Assembly (NCBI RefSeq): GCF_003260195.1
Contig: NZ_QEIH01000006.1
Location: forward strand, 248,001-312,000
Origin: Lutibacter citreus
GTDB lineage: Bacteria > Bacteroidota > Bacteroidia > Flavobacteriales > Flavobacteriaceae
Length of the DNA stretch: 64,000 bases
Reading direction: 5' to 3'
Below the pieces are notes generated by a model. That model made no database searches. It was not told the DNA's origin and was given only the letters and a program-made list of their open reading frames with translations. This document shows positions 15,941 through 24,977 of the stretch, piece by piece. Made by a program: the position numbers and the translations under genes. Every line of letters starts with the position of its first letter. The first letter of the stretch is position 1.

Positions 15941-18900
15941 ATGAATTCATTCAATTTTACTAAATGGAACACCATTCTTGGATGGGGTACATTTGCTATT
16001 GCATTAATAACCTACACCCTTACTTTAGAACCAACAGTTAGTTATTGGGATTGTGGAGAATATATTTCTACTGCAGTAAAATTAGAGGTAGGGCACCCAC
16101 CAGGAGCTCCTCTATTTCAAATGTTAGGTGCATTTTTTGCCATGTTTACAAGTGAAGTAACCGAAATAGCAAAAATGGTAAACTTTATGTCTGCTTTAGC
16201 AAGTGCTTTTACCATTTTATTTATGTTCTGGACAATTACAATTCTTGGGAGAAAATTAGTGAATAAGTCTAACGAAATTTCGTCAAGTTCATCTATTGCT
16301 GTTTTAGGAAGTGGTGTAGTAGGAGCATTAAGTTACACATTTTCAGATAGTTTTTGGTTTAGTGCAGTTGAAGGTGAAGTATACGCAATGTCTTCTTTTT
16401 TAATGGCTCTATTATTTTGGCTAGGCTTACGATGGGAAGCTCAAATAGGAAAACCAAATGGCGATAAATGGTTATTATTAATAAGTTTTGTAGTTGGTTT
16501 ATCCTTTGGTGTTCACATACTCTCTCTTTTAGTAATTCCTTCAATTGTATTTTTATACATCTATAAAAAATATAAAAACTTAAATCCAAAACAATTTATT
16601 TTAGCAAATATTGCTTCAATTTTAGTCCTTGTTTTTGTATTTAAAATGCTATTTCCTTATACTTTAAAATACTTTAGCGCCTTAGAATTGTTCTTTGTAA
16701 ATTCAATAGGATTGCCCTTTAATTCTGGAACTATTATTGCAGGAATATTGTTAATTGCTGTTTTTTATTTTGGATTAAATTATACCCACAAAAAAAATAA
16801 AGTAGAAGCTAATACATTAATTCTATCTATATTATTTATAATGATAGGTTTTTCATCTTGGCTAATGTTGCCTATTAGAGCAAATGCAGATACTACCATA
16901 AATGAAAATAATCCGTCAAGTGCGCGAGAATTATTAGCCTACTATGATCGTGAACAATATGGTGATGCAAACGTATTTTACGACACCTATTACTCAGTTG
17001 TTTTTAATAGAGATATTGATGAAAACAACCCAACAAAAGACGACAAACCGAAGTACGAAAAAAACGAAAAACTAGGTAAGTATGTTATTGTTAATCATTA
17101 CAAAGATGCACTTCCAAATTACAGTGACAAACACAAAGGTTTTATTCCTAGAATGGTAAACCCTAGCGCTTCAGTAGTTAAAAATTACAAAGCTATTGCC
17201 GGAATTCCTCAAAACAGTAAAAGAAGACCAACATTTATTGAAAACATCAAATTTATGCTTGATTTTCAATTTGGGTATATGTATGGAAGATATTTTTTAT
17301 GGAATTTTGTAGGAAGACAAAATGATGAACAAGGTCAGTTAGATTTACAAAATGGAAATTGGATAAGTGGAATTAACTTTATTGATGAAATACATTTAGG
17401 TCCGCAATCTAAATTACCTTCTGAAGTTAAAAATAATAAAGGAAGAAATACTTATTATTTCCTTCCATTAATACTAGGTCTTATTGGGTTCTTTTTTCAT
17501 CTTAAAAAAGATAAAAATGACTTTTACGTATTACTATTATTCTTTGCTTTTACAGGTTTAGCCATTATTTTTTACACAAATCCAAAACCATTTGAACCAC
17601 GTGAACGAGATTATGCAGTAGTAGGCTCCTTCTATATTTTTGCAATTTGGATAGGGTTTGGAGTATTAGCTATATTTGAAAAACTAAAAGAATTTGCCAA
17701 TAAAAACACGGTTGCAATAGCTGTTTCAGTTATTTCATTGTTAGCCGTTCCTACTTTAATGGCGTCACAAAATTGGGATGACCATGACAGATCTAATAGA
17801 TATACATCTCATTTAAATGCAAAAGCTTATTTAGATTCTTGTGATGAGAACGCAATATTATTTACCATTGGTGATAACGATACTTTTCCTTTATGGTATA
17901 TGCAAGAGGTTGAAAATTACCGAACTGATATGAAGCTTGTAAATACTAGTTTATTTCAAACCGATTGGTATATAGACCAAATGAAACGGAAAACCTATAA
18001 GGCTGATCCTATCCCTTCTCAATTAACTCATGACAAATATAAATGGGGAACTTTAGATGTGGCTTATTATTTTCCAGAATTATTCCCTCAATTAAAAGAT
18101 TCTGTTGTTAGTATTGATTATTTCATGAAATGGGTTGCAAGCGATAAAGACATCACTTATTATGATTTAGATGATGATGGAATTAAAGAAAAAGTGCTCC
18201 CTGCAAATAAAATTAGAATTCCGGTAAACAAAGAAACTGTTTTAAAAAATGGTATTGTAGCCCAAAAAGATGCAGATTTAATTGTTCCTTATATTGATAT
18301 TAAATTTGAAGGAGCATTAACAAAAAATAGAATTTTAATGCTAGATATTTTAGCAAATAATAACTGGAAGCAACCAATCTATTTTACAGGTGGAGCTCAA
18401 GCAGATGAAGAATATATTTGGCTAAAAGATTATCTACAATTAGATGCAATGACCTATAAATTGGTTCCAATTCATACTCCAAATAAAGGTAACTTTTTTG
18501 AAATGGGTAGAATTAACACAGACATTATGTATGAAAATGTTAAAAATTGGGATTGGCGAAATATTACAGATGACAACATCTATTTAGATGTTGAAACCCG
18601 AAAAAACTCAGTGACCTACAGGAACAATATGGAACGTTTAGCAAGAGAGTTAATGAAAGAGAAAAAGTTTGACAAAGCTGAAGAAATTCTTGATATATCT
18701 CTAGAAAAAATGCCCGTTAATAAATTTGGACACTATAGCATGTTAATTTCTTATATAGACTTATACTACGGTTTAAATAAGCCGGAAAAAGCAAGAAAAT
18801 TAGTTGCTGAATTAAAAATAATTTTTCAAGAAAGATTAACATATTACAGCCAATATGATGAAAATAATATTGATACTGTATTTGATGAAATTGAGAGAAC

Positions 18901-19042
18901 ATTTTTAATGTATGATCAATTGGTCAGATCTTCAGTTAAATTTGAGGACGATGAAGAATATGGTAATAAAATTAAAGATGAATATGTTGTATTTTTAAAA
19001 CTATTCGACTTTTTAATGCCTAATAAAGAAACAGCTCAATAA
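15941..19042 (+). CDS. DUF2723 multi-pass membrane protein (glycosyltransferase family 117-like)
   Basis: 1033 residues. The N-terminal ~570 residues are membrane-embedded with about 10-12 hydrophobic helices and the family start (TLEPTVSYWDCGEYISTAVK, GHPPGAPLFQM). The conserved DCGE and HPPG motifs sit in the first loop, where protein O-mannosyltransferase-like enzymes keep their catalytic acids. A long soluble part follows (SQNWDDHDRS, TIGDNDTFPLWYMQEVE, QPIYFTGGA) and ends in a TPR-like helical pair (EKKFDKAEEILDISLEK, NKPEKARKLVAEL). The family is near-universal in Bacteroidota and is classed as a polyprenyl-sugar-dependent glycosyltransferase, so protein or lipid glycosylation at the inner membrane is likely. 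The stop TAA shares its last A with the ATG of the deacetylase gene, which implies translational coupling. Confidence 0.85.
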   Translation: MNSFNFTKWNTILGWGTFAIALITYTLTLEPTVSYWDCGEYISTAVKLEVGHPPGAPLFQMLGAFFAMFTSEVTEIAKMVNFMSALASAFTILFMFWTITILGRKLVNKSNEISSSSSIAVLGSGVVGALSYTFSDSFWFSAVEGEVYAMSSFLMALLFWLGLRWEAQIGKPNGDKWLLLISFVVGLSFGVHILSLLVIPSIVFLYIYKKYKNLNPKQFILANIASILVLVFVFKMLFPYTLKYFSALELFFVNSIGLPFNSGTIIAGILLIAVFYFGLNYTHKKNKVEANTLILSILFIMIGFSSWLMLPIRANADTTINENNPSSARELLAYYDREQYGDANVFYDTYYSVVFNRDIDENNPTKDDKPKYEKNEKLGKYVIVNHYKDALPNYSDKHKGFIPRMVNPSASVVKNYKAIAGIPQNSKRRPTFIENIKFMLDFQFGYMYGRYFLWNFVGRQNDEQGQLDLQNGNWISGINFIDEIHLGPQSKLPSEVKNNKGRNTYYFLPLILGLIGFFFHLKKDKNDFYVLLLFFAFTGLAIIFYTNPKPFEPRERDYAVVGSFYIFAIWIGFGVLAIFEKLKEFANKNTVAIAVSVISLLAVPTLMASQNWDDHDRSNRYTSHLNAKAYLDSCDENAILFTIGDNDTFPLWYMQEVENYRTDMKLVNTSLFQTDWYIDQMKRKTYKADPIPSQLTHDKYKWGTLDVAYYFPELFPQLKDSVVSIDYFMKWVASDKDITYYDLDDDGIKEKVLPANKIRIPVNKETVLKNGIVAQKDADLIVPYIDIKFEGALTKNRILMLDILANNNWKQPIYFTGGAQADEEYIWLKDYLQLDAMTYKLVPIHTPNKGNFFEMGRINTDIMYENVKNWDWRNITDDNIYLDVETRKNSVTYRNNMERLARELMKEKKFDKAEEILDISLEKMPVNKFGHYSMLISYIDLYYGLNKPEKARKLVAELKIIFQERLTYYSQYDENNIDTVFDEIERTFLMYDQLVRSSVKFEDDEEYGNKIKDEYVVFLKLFDFLMPNKETAQ

Positions 19043-19671
19043 TGAAACCTTACTTTATTAAAACTCCAAAACTTGTTAAAATCATTTTCAATAAATGGTT
19101 TTGGAGTTTTAATAAAAAAGAAAAAACAATATACCTAACTTTTGATGATGGTCCAACTCCTGAAATTACAGATTGGACATTAAATGAGCTCAACAAGTTT
19201 AATGCAAAAGCAACCTTTTTCTGTATTGGTAAAAATGTAGTGAACCATCCTGAAATCTTTAAAAGATTAACTGAAAACAAACATGCTATTGGAAACCATA
19301 CCAATAATCATTTAAATGGCTTTAAAAATTCAAAAAAAGAGTATTTAACTAATTTTCAAAAAGCGGATACAACTTTATCTCACAATAGTTCAAATCTGTT
19401 TAGACCTCCTTATGGTAAATTAACTCTAAAACAAGCAAGAAACATTAGGAAACAAGATTATAAGATAATTATGTGGGATGTATTAAGCGCAGATTTTGAC
19501 CAAACTATAACTCCTAAAAAATGTTTGGAAAACGTTGTTAAAAACACAAAAAACGGAAGTATTGTTGTTTTTCATGATAGTATAAAAGCAAGCACCAATT
19601 TACAATATACGTTGCCTAAAATATTAGAATATTACACAGCCAAGGGCTACAGTTTTAAAAGTATAAATTAA
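19042..19671 (+). CDS. Polysaccharide deacetylase family protein (NodB domain)
   Basis: 209 residues, a compact NodB homology domain with no signal peptide. The metal-binding and catalytic motifs are present: TFDDGPTPE (motif 1, about residues 33-41), GNHTNNH (motif 2, metal-binding His pair, about 90-96), RPPYGKL (motif 3), MWDVLSADFD (motif 4) and VFHDS (motif 5). It should remove N- or O-acetyl groups from a glycan; the substrate cannot be told from the sequence. The start codon overlaps the stop of the DUF2723 gene, so the two probably act in the same envelope glycan pathway. Confidence 0.88.
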   Translation: MKPYFIKTPKLVKIIFNKWFWSFNKKEKTIYLTFDDGPTPEITDWTLNELNKFNAKATFFCIGKNVVNHPEIFKRLTENKHAIGNHTNNHLNGFKNSKKEYLTNFQKADTTLSHNSSNLFRPPYGKLTLKQARNIRKQDYKIIMWDVLSADFDQTITPKKCLENVVKNTKNGSIVVFHDSIKASTNLQYTLPKILEYYTAKGYSFKSIN

Positions 19672-19677
19672 CCTTTT

Positions 19678-19974
19678 TTAAACGTATTGTTGCACTAAAC
19701 TAATTAGTGAATTAGCATCTTGCTCTCCAGACTGCCTCCATTTCATTTCACCATCCTTATAGATAATAAATGTTGGATTTCCCTTGATTCGTAATGCATT
19801 TGCCAACATTTCATTCTTTTCAATATCAATCTTAATCACTTTAGCACTATCTCCTAATGCTGCAGCAACATCACGCAATATAGAATGTAAACTATCTGTA
19901 CCGTCTTCCCACTCTGTATAAAAATCGATTAAAACAGGAATCTCAGAGCCAATTAATTCTCCAAATTTTGTCAT
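19678..19974 (-). CDS. Thioredoxin-fold protein lacking the CXXC active site
   Basis: 98 residues, all one thioredoxin domain. It keeps VLIDFYTEW, VIKIDIEKN, the cis-proline loop GNPTFIIYKDG and the last helix. Where thioredoxins have WCGPC it has WEDGTD, and the protein contains no cysteine at all, so it cannot do dithiol exchange. It may be a binding or chaperone-like thioredoxin-fold protein; its function is unknown. It is convergent with the deacetylase (6-bp gap) and has its own promoter box at 20029-20036. Confidence 0.8.
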   Translation of the reverse strand: MTKFGELIGSEIPVLIDFYTEWEDGTDSLHSILRDVAAALGDSAKVIKIDIEKNEMLANALRIKGNPTFIIYKDGEMKWRQSGEQDANSLISLVQQYV

Positions 19975-20028
19975 GAATTTTTAATTTTTTTTCTCTTCAG
20001 CTTCAAAATAACTAAAGTTGCTTATATA

Positions 20029-20036
20029 CAAATGTA
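20029..20036 (-). promoter_or_regulatory. -7 box of the thioredoxin-like gene
   Basis: Minus strand TACATTTG, a perfect TAnnTTTG match, 55 nt upstream of the ATG at 19974. Confidence 0.45.
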
Positions 20037-20060
20037 ACATTTTAATTTAAAAAACTATAA

Positions 20061-21272
20061 TTACTTCTTTTTCAAAGTAATTACTGTAATTTCAGGCCAA
20101 ATTCCTACCCTTCCTGGAAAAGCTAAAAAACCAAAACCTCGGTTCACATTTATATACCGCCCAAACTCATTGTAAATTCCTGCCCAATATTTATAAATAT
20201 ATTGTACAGGACTCCATTTTATCCCTGGAATTTCTATTCCAAACTGCATTCCGTGCGTATGCCCACTTAAAGTTAAGTGGTAATTATTTGAGTGGTTTTT
20301 AACCTCCTGCTCCCAATGAGAAGGGTCGTGGCTCATTAAAATTTTAAAATCATTTTTATCTATTTTTGATGAAGCTAATTGTAAATCTCCTGCTTTTTTA
20401 AATCGTGTACCCCAATTTTCAACACCTATTAATGCAATTTTATCTGCCCCTTTTTCTAAATAAATGCTATCATTTAATAATAAATTAAAACCTATTTTTG
20501 GGTGAATATCCTTTATTAATTTAAAATTTTGTTCCTTTTCTTCTATGGTTTTCCAACTAACATATTCTCCATAATCGTGATTTCCTAAAACTGAAAACTT
20601 CCCATCTTTTGATTTAAGTTTACTAAAAAGAGGAATCCAAGGAACCATTTCATCGGCAGTATTATTTACAATATCCCCTGTAAATAAAATCACATCAGAT
20701 TCTTGCTCATTAATTAAATCTATACCAAGACTTATTTTAGCCTCATCATCAAAACTACCACTATGTATGTCTGAAAGGTGCGTTAATTTATAACCATCAA
20801 AAGCTGTTGGCAAATCATTAAAGTATAGCGTATGTTTAATTACTTGGTAATTGTATTTTCCTTTTACCATTCCATATAAAACAGAACTGAATGGTATTGC
20901 CGCCAAACCTAAAGCTAGTTTGCTTACAAACGATCTTCTTTCAGGAAAAAATTCAGATGTTTTAGAGATTCCAAAATAATTAAATCCGGTTTTAAAAACT
21001 CTAAAAATATCTTCACCAAATAATACTAAAAGTGCAACTATTTTTGGTGTTAACACTAAAATTAATAACCCAAACGCAAGCATTACTTGCTGGCTTAACC
21101 CTTTGGATTCTCCAATAGAATTAATACTATAAATTACATTAGCTATTACTACTATAGAAACTAACCAATAACTAATAAACACAATTTTATTTCTTGTAAT
21201 TGTTTTTATACTTTGAAAAGCATAAAAATCTATAAAAAGTACAATTACTATAAAAATGAACCATCTAACCAT
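20061..21272 (-). CDS. Membrane-anchored metallophosphoesterase (YaeI-like)
   Basis: 403 residues. Three N-terminal hydrophobic helices (VRWFIFIVIVLFIDFYAF, the segment starting near residue 30, and VMLAFGLLILVLTP) and a short fourth lead to a calcineurin-type phosphoesterase domain from about residue 155. The dinuclear metal motifs are complete: HLSDIHSG (DxH), FTGDIVNN (GD), LGNHDYG (GNHD), SHDP and SGHTHGMQFG (GHxH). This architecture matches YaeI/YkuE-type enzymes, some of which hydrolyse membrane lipid head groups; the substrate here is unknown. A perfect -7 box lies so close (21278-21285) that the mRNA may be almost leaderless. Divergent from the secreted-protein gene at 21450. Confidence 0.85.
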   Translation of the reverse strand: MVRWFIFIVIVLFIDFYAFQSIKTITRNKIVFISYWLVSIVVIANVIYSINSIGESKGLSQQVMLAFGLLILVLTPKIVALLVLFGEDIFRVFKTGFNYFGISKTSEFFPERRSFVSKLALGLAAIPFSSVLYGMVKGKYNYQVIKHTLYFNDLPTAFDGYKLTHLSDIHSGSFDDEAKISLGIDLINEQESDVILFTGDIVNNTADEMVPWIPLFSKLKSKDGKFSVLGNHDYGEYVSWKTIEEKEQNFKLIKDIHPKIGFNLLLNDSIYLEKGADKIALIGVENWGTRFKKAGDLQLASSKIDKNDFKILMSHDPSHWEQEVKNHSNNYHLTLSGHTHGMQFGIEIPGIKWSPVQYIYKYWAGIYNEFGRYINVNRGFGFLAFPGRVGIWPEITVITLKKK

Positions 21273-21277
21273 AAAAA

Positions 21278-21285
21278 CAAATCTA
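21278..21285 (-). promoter_or_regulatory. -7 box of the metallophosphoesterase gene
   Basis: Minus strand TAGATTTG, a perfect TAnnTTTG match, 5 nt from the ATG at 21272. If used, transcription would begin at or within a few nt of the start codon. Confidence 0.4.
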
Positions 21286-21405
21286 ACTTTATTTTATGAT
21301 TCTTATAGAATTGTATTTTAAAATTATGAGGTATTTAACACTTGTTACTTAGCAATTTAACTTTGTGAAAAATCTATTTGCTAACATTTATCATATTTTA
21401 AATTG

Positions 21406-21413
21406 TATGTTTG
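21406..21413 (+). promoter_or_regulatory. -7 box of the secreted 256-residue protein gene
   Basis: TATGTTTG, a perfect TAnnTTTG match, 36 nt before the preferred ATG at 21450. It overlaps the upstream in-frame ATG at 21411, which argues that translation does not start there. Confidence 0.5.
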
Positions 21414-21449
21414 CGAATTAATAAATACTTAACCCCTAAAAAAATTATC

Positions 21450-22217
21450 ATGAAATTAACCGTTATTAAAAAAAATTATCACCCCTCTTCACTCATTTTA
21501 GTGTATTCTTTTTTATTTTTAACCACTTTTAGTGCATTTTCACAAGTTGGTATTGGAGAAACATCTCCAACTGCTGTACTACATTTAAAAGCAGGCACAA
21601 CAACTACAGGAACGGCCCCCTTAAAATTCACAACACAAGTAAGCCCACTAACAACAATTGAAGAAGGTACTATGGAGTATGTTGGTCACTCTCTTCAATT
21701 CTCTCAATTTTTAAAACGTAGAGGTATTGCTATGAGTGAAGATGTTAGAATAGAAACTACAGATTTAATAAATACCACCTCTGAAACCTCCCCTCCACTT
21801 GCAATTGTTCAGCATGGTCCTAATTATCTTGAAGTTGGAAAATCAGAAGAGACAGTAATAAGAGGAATTATTGAACAGAAAAGCAATAATGGTAATTTAA
21901 CCTTTCGCGTTAAATATGCAGGTACAACAATACATACCTTAGAAACAGAAGACCTTAAAGGTATCTCTTCTAATACTCCTTTTGTACTTACAATAATAGC
22001 AACTTGCCGAAGCATAGGAACTAACGGATCAATACAAATAAATTCATTTTTAGAAGTAGCAGGAGAAAAACCTGTAGGTGGAAGTACTTTAGTAAACCCT
22101 ATAAATACTAAATTAGAGGAAGACACAACTATAACAGCTAAATGGAGTGTTGCAAATACATCAAATAGTTTAACTGTTGAGCAATCTAGAACCTTATGTA
22201 TAGAACCCAATAAATAG
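21450..22217 (+). CDS. Secreted protein of unknown function (VGIGETSP type)
   Basis: 256 residues from the ATG at 21450. An upstream in-frame ATG (21411) lies inside the promoter box and would add 13 residues before the signal peptide, so it is rejected. The signal peptide (SLILVYSFLFLTTFSAFSQ) is followed by QVGIGETSPTAVLHLKAGT, the start seen on many Bacteroidota exported proteins with a phage-tail-fibre-like N-terminus. The remainder is beta-rich with no catalytic motif and no T9SS tail. A similar start (QVGIGTTSP) occurs in the convergent gene at 22344-23831. Function unknown. Confidence 0.65.
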   Translation: MKLTVIKKNYHPSSLILVYSFLFLTTFSAFSQVGIGETSPTAVLHLKAGTTTTGTAPLKFTTQVSPLTTIEEGTMEYVGHSLQFSQFLKRRGIAMSEDVRIETTDLINTTSETSPPLAIVQHGPNYLEVGKSEETVIRGIIEQKSNNGNLTFRVKYAGTTIHTLETEDLKGISSNTPFVLTIIATCRSIGTNGSIQINSFLEVAGEKPVGGSTLVNPINTKLEEDTTITAKWSVANTSNSLTVEQSRTLCIEPNK

Positions 22218-22311
22218 TATAAAGATTTTTAAACTAGTAAAAGACTATTTGTTTTAACAAAAAATTCCAATCATCAAGATTTTAAAATAGAAATATTTCC
22301 CTATTAAAATA

Positions 22312-22342
22312 AAAAATACCTCGAAAAATCGAGGCATTTTTT
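22312..22342. terminator. Bidirectional terminator between convergent genes
   Basis: CCTCG AAAAAT CGAGG (22319-22334), flanked by an A-run on the left and a T-run on the right. It can serve both the plus-strand gene ending at 22217 and the minus-strand gene ending at 22344. Confidence 0.75.
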
Positions 22343-22343
22343 A

Positions 22344-23831
22344 TTAATTTATTACCAAATTAAGTGAAACTGTCAATACTCTTCCGTTAGTACCACCATT
22401 TCCGTCTCCATCTCTATATTTTTCAACCCACACTTCAATAAAATCACCTTCTTCTAGCTCTACAGAACCAACAATAGCTAAAGCTCCTACATCAAAATTT
22501 GCTCCGACCTCTCTATACACTCGGGTACTTTCAACTACGGTTGCATTTGTATCTCCATTATTTCCTTTTGCTATATAAAATATAAATAAATCATCAAGTA
22601 AATTACCCTGAAATGACAAACTTGTATTAATATTGAAATACCTCTTTTTTTCACCATTATAAACAAGTCTATTTTCTCCCACTGCTGAAAATCTAAACAA
22701 ATTAGTTGAATTTGTATTACCTGACAATTTTGTACGACTACTAGTCCCTGTATCATTAATTGAAAATGTTGTTGGAGTTCCAGAACCAACAGACCCGTTT
22801 AAATTAATATCACCAATTGCAACATCGTCTTTTTCTGTAAGTATTCCCGGGCACTCAACCTCCCATTTATCATTAAATTTATATCCAGCATAAATTTCGG
22901 GTGCATACCCCGCAACTCTAGTACCAACACCTGAAAAGCTAACTTCAGACAAGGATGCAGAAACTGTAATTGTTGGGTTTGCACTCACATCCACCCCTGT
23001 TTCTCCAGTATCAGCAACTACCCTTCCATTAGCAATTTGTAAATTTCCAAACGTTCCAGATAGCTTTAAAAAAGTTCCTGAATTACTACCTGTCCAAAAT
23101 ATTTTATCCATAAAAAAAGAAGTAATATTAGAAACATCAAAACCATTATTACTACTTGTAACTTGTAATACTTCAAAAAAGACTGAAAACAAATCAGAAA
23201 TTATTCCAAGCGAAGAAGCATTTTTTACTAGAACGCTATATGCTGCAACACTGCCAGCTCCAGCACCACCTGTAATATTAAAAACTTGCTCACCTCCACC
23301 TTCAATCACAAGATCTTTAAAACGTGCTCCTTTTGCACCAATAAAAAAAGTTGATCCTGACCCATTTCTCAAAATATCTTCTCCCGTATCTCTACCAATA
23401 ATATTAGCACCATTTAATTCTATAGGTTTATCAAAAGTAATATCACCATTAATTTCATAAGTAAAACTATCTGATAGTAGATATTTAGAATCACCTCCAT
23501 TTGATAACTCATCAGCCAAATCCGCAACACTTTTAACTAGTTTATAATTATCTCTTTGAATAGCTCCTTCTAATTTCACCCATACACTACCATTAAAGTA
23601 ATAAAATGAATCCTCAATAGTATCAAAAACAAGCAAACCTTTTGCTGGACTAGAAATACCTGTTCGTTGAGTACTTGTCATTCTTGGTGTTAAAACACCT
23701 TGTGTAGTTGAGGTCAAATCTAAAACAGAGGATCCATGGGGGCTTGTAGTTCCTATTCCTACTTGAGAAAATATACTCAAGTTAAAAAACACCAATAGCA
23801 TAGCTATTGATAATATTTTTTTTGATTTCAT
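22344..23831 (-). CDS. Secreted protein with tail-fibre-like start and beta-solenoid-like body
   Basis: 495 residues. Signal peptide MKSKKILSIAMLLVFFNLSIFSQ, then QVGIGTTSPHGSSVLDLTST and the usual continuation TQGVLTPRMTSTQRTGI ... GLLVFDTIEDSFYYFNGSVW, a recurring module of Bacteroidota surface proteins. Residues about 105-320 are beta-strand rich and resemble a right-handed helix (LSDSFTYEINGDITFDKPIE). The last ~170 residues look like a beta-sandwich (RLVYNGEKKRYFNINTSLSF, EEGDFIEVWVEKYRDGDGNG), like virion or spike head domains. No T9SS tail and no enzyme motif. Possibly a surface-exposed structural protein; function unknown. Confidence 0.65.
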   Translation of the reverse strand: MKSKKILSIAMLLVFFNLSIFSQVGIGTTSPHGSSVLDLTSTTQGVLTPRMTSTQRTGISSPAKGLLVFDTIEDSFYYFNGSVWVKLEGAIQRDNYKLVKSVADLADELSNGGDSKYLLSDSFTYEINGDITFDKPIELNGANIIGRDTGEDILRNGSGSTFFIGAKGARFKDLVIEGGGEQVFNITGGAGAGSVAAYSVLVKNASSLGIISDLFSVFFEVLQVTSSNNGFDVSNITSFFMDKIFWTGSNSGTFLKLSGTFGNLQIANGRVVADTGETGVDVSANPTITVSASLSEVSFSGVGTRVAGYAPEIYAGYKFNDKWEVECPGILTEKDDVAIGDINLNGSVGSGTPTTFSINDTGTSSRTKLSGNTNSTNLFRFSAVGENRLVYNGEKKRYFNINTSLSFQGNLLDDLFIFYIAKGNNGDTNATVVESTRVYREVGANFDVGALAIVGSVELEEGDFIEVWVEKYRDGDGNGGTNGRVLTVSLNLVIN

Positions 23832-23887
23832 AAGTCTTTTTGTTTTAATTAATTAAATTTCAGGGTTTTACTAGGGTTGATTTGCGC

Positions 23888-23895
23888 TAAACATA
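23888..23895 (-). promoter_or_regulatory. Candidate -7 box of the 495-residue gene
   Basis: Minus strand TATGTTTA, one mismatch from TAnnTTTG, 57 nt upstream of the ATG at 23831. Confidence 0.3.
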
Positions 23896-24049
23896 ATACA
23901 TTATTTTTTATTAAAGCAATATTTAAATATAAAAACCACTATTTTTTAGGAATTCTCAAAAATTATATAATCTAACATATATATTTTGCATATTTCATAA
24001 ATATTTGAGTCACAAACAATTATGAAATCGTATATTCAAATTGTTTTCA

Positions 24050-24057
24050 TACCTTTG
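24050..24057 (+). promoter_or_regulatory. -7 box of the 234-residue T9SS protein gene
   Basis: TACCTTTG, a perfect TAnnTTTG match, 60 nt before the ATG at 24117. Confidence 0.5.
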
Positions 24058-24116
24058 AACTTTTATAATTTGTATGTACCCCTTATAATTATAATAAAAT
24101 TTAAACCCCAAATAAT

Positions 24117-24821
24117 ATGACTCCCCAAATAAAAAACTCAATCTTTTTTGTTGCTTTTATACTTACATCTTTTTGCTATGGGCAAGATTTAAGCATTGCA
24201 AGCTCTGAATCTATCACAATAAAAAACGGAACAACCTTCTATGTAAACGGCTTAGGATTAACCCCTACAGAAGATCTTACAATTAATGGAGTAAACGCAA
24301 TTACAAAAACATCCACAGCTTTATCAGCTGAAACTATTGAAAGGGTTTTTACCTTTGATAATTTTATATCAGGTTTTAAAGGAGAACTTGTGTTATTTTA
24401 TGAAGATACAGAATTAAATGGCCTAACAGAAGGCGACCTTGTTCTACAAGTTAAAAACGATTTAGGTGCTTGGAATCCATATTCAGGTACACTTAACACT
24501 ACGGATAACACACTAGCTTTTACATTTGGATCTCTTGTGAATTTCTCAACTGTAACTGCAAGTTCTCCTAGCGCTACATTAGCTATTAAAGATTTTGCTA
24601 CATTAGATTTGCAAGTTTACCCTAACCCTGCAGTCTCTATGGTTAATATAAATACAAAACTAGATATTGAAATTAAGGTTTATGATACTATTGGACAAAT
24701 GATTTTACAAACACAAGAAAAATCAATAGATATTTCTCAACTAGCAAGAGGTTCATATTTTTTTATAATAAAAGACCTTTCAACTAGCGCTTTAAATTCT
24801 TACCAAATTGTAAAAATTTAA
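24117..24821 (+). CDS. Small secreted protein with T9SS sorting tail
   Basis: 234 residues. Signal peptide ending FCYGQ. Residues about 22-150 form a beta-rich domain of unknown function (SESITIKNGTTFYVNGLGL, VFTFDNFISGFKGELVLFYE). The final ~80 residues are a T9SS type A sorting domain: LDLQVYPNPAVSMVNINTK, VYDTIGQMILQTQ, LARGSYFFIIKD, YQIVKI. The protein is therefore expected on the cell surface or in the medium. It clusters with two other exported proteins (21450 and 22344), but no shared function can be inferred. Confidence 0.7.
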   Translation: MTPQIKNSIFFVAFILTSFCYGQDLSIASSESITIKNGTTFYVNGLGLTPTEDLTINGVNAITKTSTALSAETIERVFTFDNFISGFKGELVLFYEDTELNGLTEGDLVLQVKNDLGAWNPYSGTLNTTDNTLAFTFGSLVNFSTVTASSPSATLAIKDFATLDLQVYPNPAVSMVNINTKLDIEIKVYDTIGQMILQTQEKSIDISQLARGSYFFIIKDLSTSALNSYQIVKI

Positions 24822-24891
24822 TATTTATAAAAATACGATTACCCACAACTTAAAAATATTACTTTATAATTCCATAAATTTATTTTATATA

Positions 24892-24899
24892 TAAATTTG
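24892..24899 (+). promoter_or_regulatory. -7 box of polA
   Basis: TAAATTTG, a perfect TAnnTTTG match, 78 nt before the polA ATG at 24978. Confidence 0.4.
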
Positions 24900-24977
24900 T
24901 AAAAGACATGCTTTAATGCATTGTTAAAATTGATTTTATTACTTTTACTCAAATTAAAAATTTCAATTTAACTAGCA

